A stretch of 64,000 bases of DNA from Chenopodium formosanum. Lineage: Eukaryota > Streptophyta > Magnoliopsida > Caryophyllales > Amaranthaceae. Where the stretch lies: assembly GCA_024500155.1 (NCBI GenBank), contig CM044862.1:28485501-28549500 (forward strand), given 5' to 3'. How positions within the stretch are numbered: the first letter of the stretch is position 1; each line of letters begins with the position of its first letter. Below are positions 20,170-31,429 of this stretch, in pieces. Below the pieces are notes generated by a model that saw only the letters and a list, made by a program, of their open reading frames with translations, did no database searches and was not told where the DNA came from. A program made the position numbers and the translations under genes.

Positions 20170-23001
20170 TCAGAATTTGTTCAGTAGGATGAGAAGATTT
20201 ATATTTAAAAATGCTAGATTAGGTGCATTCTCATTTAATCCATCAGAACCATCATGCATCCCTGGTTCATTTGTGCCATCAAATTGGTTTTGCACAGATG
20301 GACCAGTATGCTGAGATGTTCCCCCTACCTCCCTTACCTGGGTGGAAAACTTGTCCTGAAAGTTTTCTGTTCCCCCTGAGGTGTTGCTTTCTCCATTTAC
20401 TTGGGGACCTTCATCTCCATCCTCATGAGTATCTACTTGTTGAGGATCTCCTTCATTGTGACCAAGTCCTTCACCAGCAGCATCTGGTGAACCAGTATAT
20501 GAACCTGGTTTTTCTAAGGAAACATCAGTTGATTCTCCTATAAAATACAAAAGTCCTATCTCATCTAAGTCATCAACCTGCACATTCTCACAACACATAT
20601 TAAATTCATCAAAGACTACATGAACACTTTCTTCAACACACAAAGTTTTCTTATTGAATACTTTATATGCCTTACTGTGAGAAGAATAACCAAGGAAAAC
20701 AGCTTCATCACTTCTTGGATCAAATTTATCCAAGCTGTTCTTACCATTATTATGCACATAACACTTACAACCAAAGGTTCTGAAGTATGCTATGTTTGGT
20801 TTCCTTCCTCTAAGAAGTTCGTATGGAGTCTTCTTCATTTGAGGCCTTAACATCAACCTATTTAACATGTGACAAGCTGTATTTACAGCTTCTGCCCAAA
20901 AAGACTTGGGGAGACAACTCTCAATGAGCATTGTTCTTGCCATTTCTTCCAAAGTCCTGTTCTTCCTCTCAACTACTCCATTTTGTTGAGGAGTTCTTGG
21001 GGCAGAGAAATTGTGAGAAACTCCATGTTCCCTGCAGAACTCTATGAAGCTAGAGTTATCAAACTCTGATCCATGATCAGATCTTATGGCAGCCAGTTGA
21101 TGATTGATCTTGTTCTGAACCTGCTTTACTAATACAATAAACTCATCAAAAGTTTCATCTTTAGAAGACAGAAATAGAGTCCATGTGTATCTGGAATAAT
21201 CATCAACAATGACACACACATATCTAGAACCATTTCTACTTTGGACTCTCATGGGTCCACATAAATCAATATGAATAAGTTCTAGAGGTCTGCTGGTACT
21301 GATAGTTTTCTTTGGCTTAAAAAAGGATTTGACCTGTTTCCCTTTAGCACATTCTTCACAAACTCTATCTGCTTCAAACTTGATGTTAGGCAGGCCTATC
21401 ACCAATTCTTGAGACCTGAGTTTGTTAAGAAGTCTAAAGCTGACATGTCCCATCCTTTTATGCCAAAGCCACTGGTCCCTATCAGAAACAACACTCAAAC
21501 AGATGGACTTGTTCTCAGGGATTTGGTTTAAATAAGTAATGTAAACATTTTCATGTCTGAATCCCTGGCAGACAAGTTCATTTGTTTGCAAATTCACTAT
21601 GTGACAAAGGTTGTCTTTGAACTCAACTTTATTACCTTTATCACATAATTGTGAAATACTCAAGAGATTATGTTGTAAACCATCAACATAATATACATCA
21701 CTAATAGCATGGGAAAGTGACTTACCAACCTTACCAATTCCAAGAATGGTACCTTTGCTGTTATCACCAAAAGTCACCTTTCCCCCTTCATGAGCTGTAA
21801 GTGAGAGAAACTGTTTCCTATCCCCTGACATGTGTCTTGAGCAGCCACTGTCCAAATACCAGTAGGTATTGTCTCTCACTTCAGCCTGATGTTGATCCAA
21901 GGGGTGCTTCTTTGCCATGAGGCAGTGGACATCTGAGCTGGTTCCTCTGCTGTTCCTGGTACCTTCTTCTGAACTTTGATTCAGTATTGCTGTCATACAT
22001 ACATCTGACTGACTTGAATCATCTCCCTCTTCATCACTGTCTGTATCTCCCCAGACAGCAGCAATCATGGCCTTTTTGTAGGCCATCTTGTCTGCTTCCT
22101 TGGACTGGTTGTCCTTCCATTGAGGACAATTCTTCACAAGGTGTCCCTTCTCACCACACTTAAAGCATCCTGTTGCAGAGAAGTTGTTAGATTTTTTATT
22201 TGATGCATTATTAAACTTACCCTTGATGAATTTTCCCTTCTGGTTTCTGAAACTTCTTTCAAACCTTCTAGCCATCATTCCTATCTCATCATCCTCATCT
22301 TCGACTGTTCCCTTTAGAGCAATTCCTTTTGCTGGTACCTTCTCTGACTTAGATCCAACCAGCATTTCATGGGTCATGAGGGAACCTATCAACTGTTCAA
22401 CTGAAAGAATTGAAAGATCCTTTGCTTCGTAAATGGCTGTAACCTTGGGAGTCCATTCACCTGTCAAACTTCTCAACATCTTTCTAACAAGATCTTCATC
22501 AGTAAAGCTTTTACCAAGAGATTTTAAATCATTTACAATAGTCATGAATCTACCAAAACAAGTATTAATATCTTCATCCTTAAACATATTAAAAGATTCA
22601 TATTTTGACATAAGTAAATCAATTTTAGACCTCTTTACCTCACTGGTACCCTCAAAGGCAAGTTCAAGGGTATCCCAGATCTCCTTGGCAGTGGTGCATG
22701 CTGAGATCCTGTTTGTCTCATTCTCAGCAATGGCCTGTTGCAGTATCGACATAGCCTTAGCATTTTTCTCCAGCTTTTTGTAATCAGTGGAGATGTATTC
22801 ATCTTCAGTCTTTGGGACTAGCTTCCCTTCTGGATCAGACTTCTCAATGGTCAAGGGACCATTCGTAACAACCAACCAACATTCATAATCAATGCCAATG
22901 ATGATGTTCTTGATTCTGTTCTTCCACCATGCATAGTTCTTCCCATTGAACTTTGGTGTCTTGTTGTCATATCCCATAGCATTCATTTCCTGAGTACTCA
23001 T
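20170..23001 (-). CDS. Sirevirus gag, protease and integrase
   Basis: 943 codons from the Met at 23001. Gag (N-terminal, YAWWKNRIKN) is followed by a CCHC knuckle CFKCGEKGHLVKNC (about 22130-22170), a protease with DSGCSRHM (about 21841), a zinc-binding WHKRMGHVSF...C..C segment, an integrase core (HIDLCGP, RSDHGSEF, NGVVERKNRTLEEMA with D, D, E in place) and the GYSSHSKAYKVFN segment. A linker rich in Gly/Asp/Glu precedes the frame break at about 20210. The ORF ends at 20170 in shifted sequence. No stop divides gag from pol, so a single polyprotein is likely. Confidence 0.93.
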   Translation of the reverse strand: MSTQEMNAMGYDNKTPKFNGKNYAWWKNRIKNIIIGIDYECWLVVTNGPLTIEKSDPEGKLVPKTEDEYISTDYKKLEKNAKAMSILQQAIAENETNRISACTTAKEIWDTLELAFEGTSEVKRSKIDLLMSKYESFNMFKDEDINTCFGRFMTIVNDLKSLGKSFTDEDLVRKMLRSLTGEWTPKVTAIYEAKDLSILSVEQLIGSLMTHEMLVGSKSEKVPAKGIALKGTVEDEDDEIGMMARRFERSFRNQKGKFIKGKFNNASNKKSNNFSATGCFKCGEKGHLVKNCPQWKDNQSKEADKMAYKKAMIAAVWGDTDSDEEGDDSSQSDVCMTAILNQSSEEGTRNSRGTSSDVHCLMAKKHPLDQHQAEVRDNTYWYLDSGCSRHMSGDRKQFLSLTAHEGGKVTFGDNSKGTILGIGKVGKSLSHAISDVYYVDGLQHNLLSISQLCDKGNKVEFKDNLCHIVNLQTNELVCQGFRHENVYITYLNQIPENKSICLSVVSDRDQWLWHKRMGHVSFRLLNKLRSQELVIGLPNIKFEADRVCEECAKGKQVKSFFKPKKTISTSRPLELIHIDLCGPMRVQSRNGSRYVCVIVDDYSRYTWTLFLSSKDETFDEFIVLVKQVQNKINHQLAAIRSDHGSEFDNSSFIEFCREHGVSHNFSAPRTPQQNGVVERKNRTLEEMARTMLIESCLPKSFWAEAVNTACHMLNRLMLRPQMKKTPYELLRGRKPNIAYFRTFGCKCYVHNNGKNSLDKFDPRSDEAVFLGYSSHSKAYKVFNKKTLCVEESVHVVFDEFNMCCENVQVDDLDEIGLLYFIGESTDVSLEKPGSYTGSPDAAGEGLGHNEGDPQQVDTHEDGDEGPQVNGESNTSGGTENFQDKFSTQVREVGGTSQHTGPSVQNQFDGTNEPGMHDGSDGLNENAPNLAFLNINLLILLNKF

Positions 23002-23040
23002 GATCTACTTCTCTAGGTGTTACCCTTACAAGAAGCCGAG

Positions 23041-23052
23041 GCTCTGATACCA
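23041..23052 (-). promoter_or_regulatory. Sirevirus primer binding site
   Basis: TGGTATCAGAGC on the minus strand, two bases inside the 5' LTR. It is the complement of the 3' end of initiator tRNA-Met, the standard plant copia primer. Confidence 0.93.
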
Positions 23053-23054
23053 AT

Positions 23055-24273
23055 TGAAAGTGCAGCTGGTACTCAAGAAGGGGGGGGGGGGGGGGGTTGA
23101 ATTGAGTACAGGGCAGTGTTAAGAATTATTGGATTTTCTTCTCTATTTATGTAGGGGGACCAGGTGATGAACTGGTCCTGCAGCGGAAACAGAAAATTCA
23201 ATAAATAATCAACACAAAGATTTAACGAGGTTCAGCTCAACTCTGAGCCTACGTCCTCCACTACCCTAATTACTTTTATTAATCAACTCTGAAAAACAAA
23301 AGCAATTACAAATGATCACACTCGTGATCCCCACACCTAACTCTAGGTGTCACTTCGCACTTGAACTCACAAGCACTTGCACTCACACTCGTAAATGCTA
23401 CCCAATCACTAACCTCTTAGTGATTCAATACAAACCCTTTGTTTCCCTCTAAATGCTTCCACTCAAAGCTTACAAGAGATAATTACAAAACAATTCTTAC
23501 TGTGTGCATAAATAGTTTGTAAGAGATGAACCAACTATTTCCCTTAGAGTGTATTTCGAGCTTTCAAAGATAGAGAAGTTTTTCAGAAAAGCTCGCTCGA
23601 AATTCTGATCGAGTTTATGCTTTTATAAGGTTGGGAGATGAATTCTTTCGTGATCTTTTCAGATCATAACTTAGGTAAATAGAATATCTTTTATTTTGTA
23701 AATAAGAGATATTCTAAGATATTATTCTACTTTCCATAAATGGGTAGAATAATATATTCTAAGTTATATGCGAAATAATTCATCTCCAACTCTGCATAAA
23801 CTGAATCAATTAGTTTAGTAAATATTCTCTAAGGATAGGAAATATATATTCCAGAAAATATTTACTGAACTAATGTCCAGGTTCATGAAACAAGCTACGA
23901 AGCAGCTGTTTCCTAACCTGTTAGTGTCCTAGAGATCAGGTCAACTTTTCCTGATCTCTACAACACTAAATATTCTAAGTAAGGGATACAGATAGCTCAC
24001 GTACAAAAATCCATGCACACTTAACATTATAAAGACTACAAAGATCAACTATCCTAATCTGAGAGACTTCATAATCTTCAAGTCTTGACGGCCTTCCTTG
24101 ATAGAACATTCTGATACATATTTCTTGAATGCTTTGATTCAAAAGGACTTCATATTGCCTCAAGTACTTGGGATAGCTGTTCCTGTTCAAAATGTCAGTT
24201 GATATAATATAAAACCAACAAGAACCAGCTAGTCAGCTGTTTGTCATCACTCAAAACCTTAAGTGACTCAACA
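23055..24273 (-). mobile_element. Sirevirus 5' LTR
   Basis: 1219 bp, nearly identical to 14249-15447. It has a G-run of 17 instead of 13 and a 16-bp duplication-like insertion (CACTTGAACTCACAAG region near 23362). The outer end is followed by ATAAC (24274-24278). Confidence 0.93.
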
Positions 24274-24278
24274 ATAAC

Positions 24279-24482
24279 TCGACTCCTCATGAGCCTCATC
24301 GCTCATAACCCCTTTTAAGTAGAACTCAGGATGGGTATATCCAAGATATGCTCTAGGTAGTAATTTAAGAGGGTCAAACGGAGTTGCTCTTCCCATTCCT
24401 TGAAGTTTACAAATTCAAGCTAAATGGTAACTTCTCGGGAAGTTCTGGGAACATTAGATTGTTGTCGATAGTTGAAGACATG
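24279..24482 (-). pseudogene. Copia A gag, N-terminal part
   Basis: The continuation of copia A beyond the Sirevirus. A minus-strand Met at 24482 begins MSSTIDNNLMFPELPEKLP and stops after about 24 codons; further gag-like sequence (WEEQLR) follows in a shifted frame up to the ATAAC target site. This fits the start of a copia gag. Confidence 0.55.
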
Positions 24483-24686
24483 ATTCTACAATTGAAAGAA
24501 TATTAATGAAAAACCATTAAAAATACTTAAATAAGATTAAATTTAATTCATACATATTTCAATACTTATTTAATGTCTTATTTACACGTAAATTATCCCT
24601 ATTTTTGTGAAAATAAGGCGATTCCATGATCCGAGGGATCAACGAGTAATTAGGCATGCTTAGATTTTTTCTAACACTTGTTATCC
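24483..24686. other. Copia A 5' leader remnant
   Basis: AT-rich sequence between the gag start and the old Tat LTR. No copia primer binding site is recognisable. The last five bases (TATCC, 24682-24686) should be the target site of the old LTR, but its other end is outside the window. Confidence 0.4.
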
Positions 24687-24978
24687 TGCAGACACCTAAA
24701 AATGTCTCCCCAAAACCAAACCCGGTGATGAACAACCTTTCACCGCCATTACTAGTAGAGTTGAGTATTTAATCTTTGGAGTGTTTAAATCAAATTTCTA
24801 TCCAATACATTTCATAAACCAATCCATTTCCTAGCTCATTTCCCTAAACCATAACTTATTTTCCACTTTTCGTGTCCACATCGCAAAACCGAGAGAAACT
24901 GATTTTTTGGTCTTATAATTTTTATCCAATTATTATTTGGTTAGATAGGCCTTGAAATAAGCTTTCCAACAATATATC
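24687..24978 (+). mobile_element. Old Tat LTR (E family), first part
   Basis: Starts TGCAGACACCTAAAAATG, one base different from the TGTAGACACC start of element E, and goes on with the same 'CCCCAAAACCAAACCC', 'ACCTTTCACCGCC' order. Diverged from E. Interrupted at 24979 by a solo LTR; the ATATC at 24974-24978 is the target site. Confidence 0.85.
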
Positions 24979-27937
24979 TGTAATACCCTGTATTTTTAAT
25001 GTATTTTATAAATTATTTATTTAATTATAAAATATATTTTGGGTCAAACTATTTTAATTATTGAATTATAGATAAAGCAAGTATTTATATTTGGGTAAAT
25101 AAGTATTTAATCCCAACGTAGCCCATCTTTATTATGAACTCAATCATCCTATTTTTACTTTTGAGCCACCTACTTCATCATTTAAGTCCATTATTTTTAT
25201 GAATCCCAAACCTACCCTAACCTACTCTACACTATAAATACTCCATTTATCCCCAAAATTTCCCACACAAAAAGTCAATTGGTCAAGGTAATTATTTCTC
25301 CTCTTATTTCCCTTTTCTTATTCTTTTTCCTTTTTCCTTTTCTCTTCTTTCTTTTCTTATTTTTTTCCTTTCTTTTGCTTGTTCTTTCACGCTGCCACAG
25401 CTGCCGCCAACCCACCGCCGGTCTGCCACCACCTGTCGCCGGCCAGCAGCCGCCCAGCTGGCCGGCCACCACCCACGGTGGTTCTTCCCTTCTTTCTCTA
25501 CTTTTATTTTGTTTTAATAATTATTCCTATAATATATACTTTGGGGTTTTGATTTTAATTGTTTAAACATGATTAGTATGTTTGATAATTATATTCTAAT
25601 GATTAAATATTGTAAATTTTAGATTATAAAGTGTTAAATTTTCAGATTTTATGAAGTATTAAAAGTTGGGGTTTTAATTATTAAAGTGTTGATTTTTAAG
25701 GTTTTTATGAATAATTGATTGAGGGCTTTTATGGTAATGATGTTTTGAAATTTTGGTGATTACAACTACTTATTAGTTTAACTTAATTCCAGATTTATTT
25801 TGAACACGCAAATTCATGTTTTAATAATTAGATTTCCGTTCGTTAATATTAATCTCGTTTTAATCCCGATCAGGTTCTCAACTCCTCCGATTTTGATAAA
25901 AAAACTAGTGTTTTTCGAGTGAAAACAACGTTTTAAGAATGACTCACTACCTATGGTAGTGAGCACTACCCTCTCACGGCCAAATTCAGCATCTAAATAC
26001 GATTTTCGAGCTGTTTTTGATTTTTAACGAAGTTTTTTTTTGCTTTAAATTTTATCTTTGAGTTTAAAAGGGGTAAGAGATAATTTAATGTTTCTATGGA
26101 TAATTTAAGTATAAAGATGTATTTTAATGAAGTTTTAAAGGATTTTTGATTAGTTTAAAACGTTGGAATTTTATTTAAAGTAGTATAATTGTGATTTTTA
26201 ATAAAAGGGTGTGATTATCCATTAAAAAGGAGTTTAATGAGGGGTTTTTAAATAATTTCCAGATTATTATAAGTTATTTAAAGTGAGTTTAAGTTGCTGG
26301 AAATTGTGTATACAAGGGTAATTAATATAGTATTATTGTCCCTTTATGTAGGAGACTTGGTTCGGGAATTGTTGTAGTGTAATCAGCTACTTTAAGGGCT
26401 TATTTGAGGTACGTTCGCGTACTTAGCATATTTTGATGACGTAGAATCATGCTAGGTTTGATTTCAATCAATAACATATAGTATCATGCTAAGGTTTATG
26501 TAAGGAATTGTGAATTTATGATGTTTGTGGTTGAATTGGGCAGCATGAATTATTTGTGATGGTTATAGATTGGAAGATTATATTTTGGGCATGTTGTGTT
26601 TGAACCACATTTTTATTTATGGCATGTTATAAGGCATGATTAATTAAACTACATGTTTAATTATGTTTGGAATATTGAAAAGGAATTTTATTATGGTTCA
26701 AATAATTTTTATTGATGCTTTAAGCATGAGGAAGAAGCTATATAAGTGTCTATGTACACAAGGAATAAATTGTATGTTGGCGCATTTGTGCACTTAAGGT
26801 GTTTTTAACACCGAGGGATAGGATTTTTGGTGCTATATGCGTTTAAGGTGTCTTTGACACTGAGGTAGAATTAAAAAGGGTTCAACATTAAATAATATGT
26901 GGTCACTAATTATTCAAGAATTAAATTCGTATGTTTGTTTGATTAAATAATTATTGTTGATTGACTTATTATGCTTTGAGAGTCATCACCAAGTCTAATA
27001 ATATGTAAATAAAGTAAAGTGAAAGAGATTACGCACCAAAACTCTTGGAACGTATATACCTTGAGTATGAACAATGGGGGGAGTTATGGGGTTTTATATT
27101 TAACCATAACTTCCAATAGAGTACAGGACGTTGTATATTCCTTTTTTATTATTTATTATTTTGCGCATGAATTCCGCCACCTTTGTGTGGTTTTGTCGCT
27201 GGCACGATTAGCTCCCGTGCCAGTTAACCTCAAATTTATTTGGGGGAGGTTAATAGGTGGAAACCCGTTCGATGCGTAATCAATGCAAAATAAATTAATT
27301 AGTGTCTAGTCATTGTGTCTTGTTGATTGGTGTGTATGCTTGTGAATAGGTGCAATGAGGTAAGTGTGCGTTGACAGGTGAAAGCATGTTAGTGTGGCTA
27401 ATTTACGCTTATGTACTAAACTTTGCTGATTGTGTGTGAGTGTTTGTGTATTTGGCCATGTCTTTACCTTGGCCCTATGATGACCCATTTCTAATGGAGA
27501 GTAGTGGAAACAAGTAGAGATAAACTTTTCAGGTGATGAAGCATATTCATGAATGGGCATGGGTGAAGAGCGAATCATGCTAGTTTCTATAAGTATATGA
27601 TGTGTTTAACGCTTTAATTATTTATGATATTATTATCATGCATGACTAACGCAAAAGTTTTAAAGTTGGTTTGGTTTTAATAAGGGCCTACAATGGTTCC
27701 AAGTTGTAGGATGGTTTTATTTTACTTCGTTTGACTTTGGTTTTTACTTTACTTTCGTTGGTTGACTTTTCAAGTTGACTTGTTTTGAATGGTTTTGAAA
27801 TTAGTCTTCCGCTGTGTGTCTTTGATGGTTGCCTTAGCCGTTTTCACGGTGGTGGTAATATCTTAGATATTCCTATTTAAATTTTTAAACAAGGCAAAAC
27901 AGGTATTTTAAAAGAAAGGAATTTCTAGGGTGTTACA
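24979..27937 (+). mobile_element. Solo LTR, chromovirus-type Ty3/gypsy
   Basis: 2959 bp, starting TGTAATACCCTG and ending GGGTGTTACA, with perfect duplication ATATC (24974-24978 and 27938-27942). Long LTRs with TGTAA.ACCC...GGGTGTTACA ends are typical of the Tekay/Del chromoviruses. A TATA-like CTATAAATA lies at 25232-25240. Short frames inside (for example 25279-25566 and 27019-27279) are chance ORFs. Orientation is inferred from the TATA box. Confidence 0.85.
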
Positions 27938-28920
27938 ATATCATAAGCCCAATTATGATTTAAAACGAAGAAGATATGATCCAAACACTAAACTCGGCCC
28001 AAAACCAACACCCTTCTACTAAAACGGTCATATTTTAAAATCTATAAATTAATTTTACATGATTCTAATTGGGTTAGAAATTAGACTTGATGTTATTTCC
28101 AATAATATATTAAATGCCTTATTCCTATTTACGGATCAAAAGTTATCGCAATTTCAAAAAGGCGTAAAAAAATTAGAATTACCACAGAGTAGTTAAAACT
28201 ACCGCGACGCGGGGCTTGCTGACGTAGCACGCGGCCTGGTACTGTGACATGAGATTTTTTTACTGTTTCACAGTGATTTCCCATGTTTTTACGCGTTTCT
28301 TTCCCCACGCGCCTGAGAATCTGCACTCAAAACTTCTCCGCGTCACGGGAAACTGTTCCGCGACACGGGGAGAACTGTAGTGTCACGGTAGGAATTCCCG
28401 TGTCACGGTGCCCATTCTTGTGACAAGGGGAAGGTCCATGTCTTTTCTGTGTATACCCTTCATGCGTTTTCACTCCCCGTAGGTCAAATATGCCCCGCGT
28501 CACACAAAAATCCCCCGTGTCACATAATATTCCCCCGTGTCACGGTAAAATCTGCCGTGACGTGATAGAATCTGCCGTGTTGCGGTAGCCTTTTTTATGG
28601 TTTTTATCTTTTTAGGGTTCTGTGTGTTCCTTCTACTCATTTTCCCTATAAATACCCCCTCATTTCTGCAGTTCGGGGCATAAAATTCTTCTCTCTTGCT
28701 CTCTTTTACACAAAAAATCATTCTTCTTCTCTATCTCTCATATTCTAAGCCTTAAACCTATATTCCTAATTACACAATTCTTCCTCTAAGCACTCCAAGG
28801 AGTCCATACTTAACCCGAGGTTCCGTCCTTAAACCAAGGTGTGAAAGGTACAAATGATTGAGGGTTTGGACCAAATCAACCTTACTTTTTATTTAATTTA
28901 ATTTAATTTTCATTTGATTT
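27938..28920 (+). mobile_element. Old Tat LTR (E family), second part
   Basis: Resumes after the solo LTR and is recognisable by the dyad-motif blocks, the conserved TTTCCCTATAAATACCCCCTCATTTCTG promoter region (about 28641-28667), CACTCAAGG-like sequence and the AAGGTGTGAAAGGTA..GTTTGG segment. It is cut at 28921 by element C before its own 3' end. The motif copies are decayed. Confidence 0.85.
28338..28654 (+). promoter_or_regulatory. Old LTR promoter: two blocks of five dyad motifs and TATA box
   Basis: Sites at 28338, 28358, 28378, 28398 and 28418, and at 28495, 28515, 28535, 28555 and 28575, exactly 20 bp apart in each block. Several are decayed (CCGCGTCACGG, TAGTGTCACGG, CCGTGTTGCGG). 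TATA (CTATAAATA) is at 28646-28654, 61 bp after the last site, the same distance as in element E. The GTC form seen in E is absent here. Confidence 0.8.
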
Positions 28921-30390
28921 TGTAGACATCTACTTTTGGCCTCCTGTCCCGACAGGAAGTGCAACGGCGATAAATAAAACCATCTTCATGTTACATTGAA
29001 GTAGAGAATGCTTATGGATAACTAGTTAAGCCACAAAACATAAAAACTAGCCCAAACTAAAAAAAAAAAGCTAAACGAGGTTAAATTAACTAAATCCGAT
29101 CAATATTAGGCTTAAGCCGTGCTTAAAACCCAATAATAATGGATTTAGGAGTGCCTAGGTTAAATTTCAATGCTGCCGCAGGAAATTCTGCGCGCATCTC
29201 AATCAGTCGCGCTGGGCAGGCGCGCGCAACTTATTCAGTTGCGCGTGACACTCAGCGCAACCTCTAGAGATGCGCTCACGGAAGATTCATAATTTTATGA
29301 AAATATAGAATCGAATCTTACCATAATGCCGCGCGAAAGCTCCGTAGTTGCACTGCCAATAGTAGCACAACTAAATCACTTGCGCTAGGATGCCCCGCGT
29401 AACTTATCCTATTGCGCGTAACACCTGCTGCGACAGAATGTTCAAAACCCTAATTCTACCAATTCCCTATAAATAGAGGCTTAATCCGAGGCTTAAACAC
29501 ATAGAAAAATAACCTAAAACTCTGGCGGAATACTTGTGAACTTGTGCTTCCTAAACCCTCTTATAGTAAACACTCACCCCTTAATATTTTGTTACTACGG
29601 TGGAGGTTCCCCAACAAGAAGGTATCCATAAGTGTTCTAAACAGAGATCTAGCAAAGAGAAGTGGTATATTCCCTAGCACTTAGATAAATCATATTTATT
29701 TTCTTGTTTAAAGAAACCTTAATTAATTAATTAGTGTTGTTAGATCACCTTAAAAGGACTAATTAATTATTTCCACATAGCATCTTGCGTTAAAGATTAG
29801 GATTGGATAATTAATTGTTGGTTGATATCTTAAGCGAAGGCGAATACTGTTTATTTTCTTGTTCCTTTCACGAAATTGATTAAATAAAGAATAATGACGT
29901 TGTAATGTAATTCCTACGTGAATTAACGTGTGTAAATAAAATTAACTAACTTAGTTTTAGGTATCGCGTTGCATATATTGTTTGGTAATGAAATTTCAAA
30001 AAAGGAAGAGCTAGTAGAGGCCATACTAGGGCTAGAATAGCGATTCCTCCCTAAAGGAACATTTCTTTAGTACCCTCACTCCCGAACTCATTTCTTGTTT
30101 ATGTAGACCAATTTGGGCATGGCTAAACATACTATTTGTGTCAATTATTCCATGAACTCCACATGGAAGAAAGGCATGAACGAGATTTATGAGTTTTCCT
30201 AAAACTCTTTTGTGACTCCTACTTGTTTCTTATAAAAAATTGTGATGAGAGTATCATTTCTAATTCAAGGTCTTCCAAGCACTCAGGATATCAAATCCTA
30301 ACACACCTTAACAAGCGTAAAGTCCTACGCTTTTAAGTGGCCATGGGCATCTAAGGAAGGACCCCCTACGATAGGATCACCCTCCTTACA
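28921..30390 (+). mobile_element. Element C 5' LTR
   Basis: 1470 bp, TGTAGACATC...CTCCTTACA, followed by the PBS. TATA at 29467-29475 (CTATAAATA). Upstream of it are two clusters of TTGCGC/GCGCAA motifs. A different Tat family from E, by LTR sequence. Confidence 0.85.
29174..29435. promoter_or_regulatory. Element C LTR motif clusters (TTGCGC/GCGCAA)
   Basis: Motifs near 29174, 29189, 29207, 29222, 29239, 29253 and 29270, and 29329, 29348, 29363, 29380, 29395, 29412 and 29428: about one every 16 bp, alternating in orientation. At 29222-29244 they form a perfect inverted repeat with 9-bp arms CGCGCAACT/AGTTGCGCG. The clusters lie just upstream of the TATA box. Confidence 0.6.
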
Positions 30391-31429
30391 GTGGCGACTC
30401 CACTGGTGACTTAGAGGTTACTTGATTAGTTCTTAGTTATGGTCCAAGGTTTCCAACACTAGGTTGCCAACGGGTTGTAACAAGAATTAACTTGGATAAT
30501 CTCTTGTTAGAGAGCGAGACTCGAACGCATAATTTATTCCTTTTGCGTAAAAGTAAAAACCAAACAAGCAACATTGTATCATGCATAAGTATAGCACACT
30601 TTAACCAATGGGGATTGGTTCATTGATTAGGAGTCGCCAACACTAGGCTTCTATCCCCAAATCAATAACAATCATCCCACCCATATCACAACCAAAATGT
30701 TGGGAGGATGATGTCATGAGTCAACACGTTGAGTGATTGATTTGTGCATCGTTTCTTAAGATATGGTACCTTTGGACACCCAAGCCTCTTTGATCTTAGA
30801 ATGGCACTGCGTGAATCTTTTCTTATGATATGTTTTCTGTGCTTATGTGACTATGTGCATCGTGTTAGGATAGTCTTCTTCTTTTTCTTTTTTTTTTAGT
30901 TCGGTCTAGGTTCCCAATTACAAAGTAGTTTCTTCGTAATTTTGAGTCATATTAGAAGGGTAACATAAAAAAATATCAAAAAAAAAGAGGACAAAACAAA
31001 AAAAGCGCTCGAATTAAAAAAATAATTCTACGAGCAGGTGGCGCACGCAACTTGATAAGTTGCGCGACCCCAACAAGCGCAAGAGATTTGGTTGCGCACG
31101 ACATCTGCGTGCAGCTCAATCTCTTGCGCGCGCCCACTGTTACGAGGCAATTTGATTTCTCAAAAAACAAGTTGACTCGTTCAAACAATACCTTCATCGA
31201 AGAATTGTTTAAGGGTGATGTTATCTGTTCGAATATATCTTGTGTCATTTCTTTTTTTTTTTCCTTTTAAACAAGCCTATCGATTTACTTATCCTCTCAT
31301 ACTTCCTTTAGGGCCGGTTCTCAAGCTTGGGAACGAAGACTCCCGGGCGCTCGTATTCTACGTTTATCACCAAGTAAGCCACCTCTTTCAAACCACCTTA
31401 CCTCGACAACTAGTCCTAGTCCAACAACA
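30391..31429 (+). other. Element C primer binding site and leader
   Basis: PBS TGGCGACTCCACTGGTGA at 30392-30409, nearly the same as in element E, so a shared tRNA primer (which one I did not establish). The leader has no coding potential. At 31041-31131 it carries another cluster of TTGCGC/GCGCAA motifs about 16 bp apart, including inverted arms CGCAACTT/AAGTTGCG at 31046-31064. Confidence 0.7.

Larger units (their letters stand above)
14249..24273 (-). mobile_element. Sirevirus-like Ty1/copia retrotransposon, full length
   Basis: 10,025 bp on the minus strand, with 5-bp duplication ATAAC (14244-14248 and 24274-24278). It has LTRs at both ends, PBS TGGTATCAGAGC, gag-pol, RT-RNase H, an extra env-like ORF between pol and the 3' LTR, and a polypurine tract. 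The extra 3' ORF and repeated G-rich PPT-like tracts fit the Sirevirus lineage. By eye the LTRs differ by about five substitutions, one 16-bp insertion and the length of a G-run, so the insertion is recent. Confidence 0.93.
8478..24686 (-). mobile_element. Copia A: old, decayed Ty1/copia element (visible part; interrupted)
   Basis: Minus-strand copia element. It has a 3' LTR 8478-9719, 3' untranslated sequence, RNase H/RT fragments, integrase, gag pieces to 14243 and, beyond the nested Sirevirus (14249-24273), the gag start at about 24482. The 5' LTR is not in the window because an old Tat LTR begins at 24687. Many frameshifts and stops, a Cys-to-Ser change in the gag knuckle and an altered RT active site show it is dead. 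Lineage within copia was not assigned. Confidence 0.8.

Noticed and set aside
25279..25566. Hydrophobic/Pro-rich ORF as a small membrane protein
   Set aside because: Lies inside a non-coding solo LTR; low-complexity T/C-rich sequence produces it.
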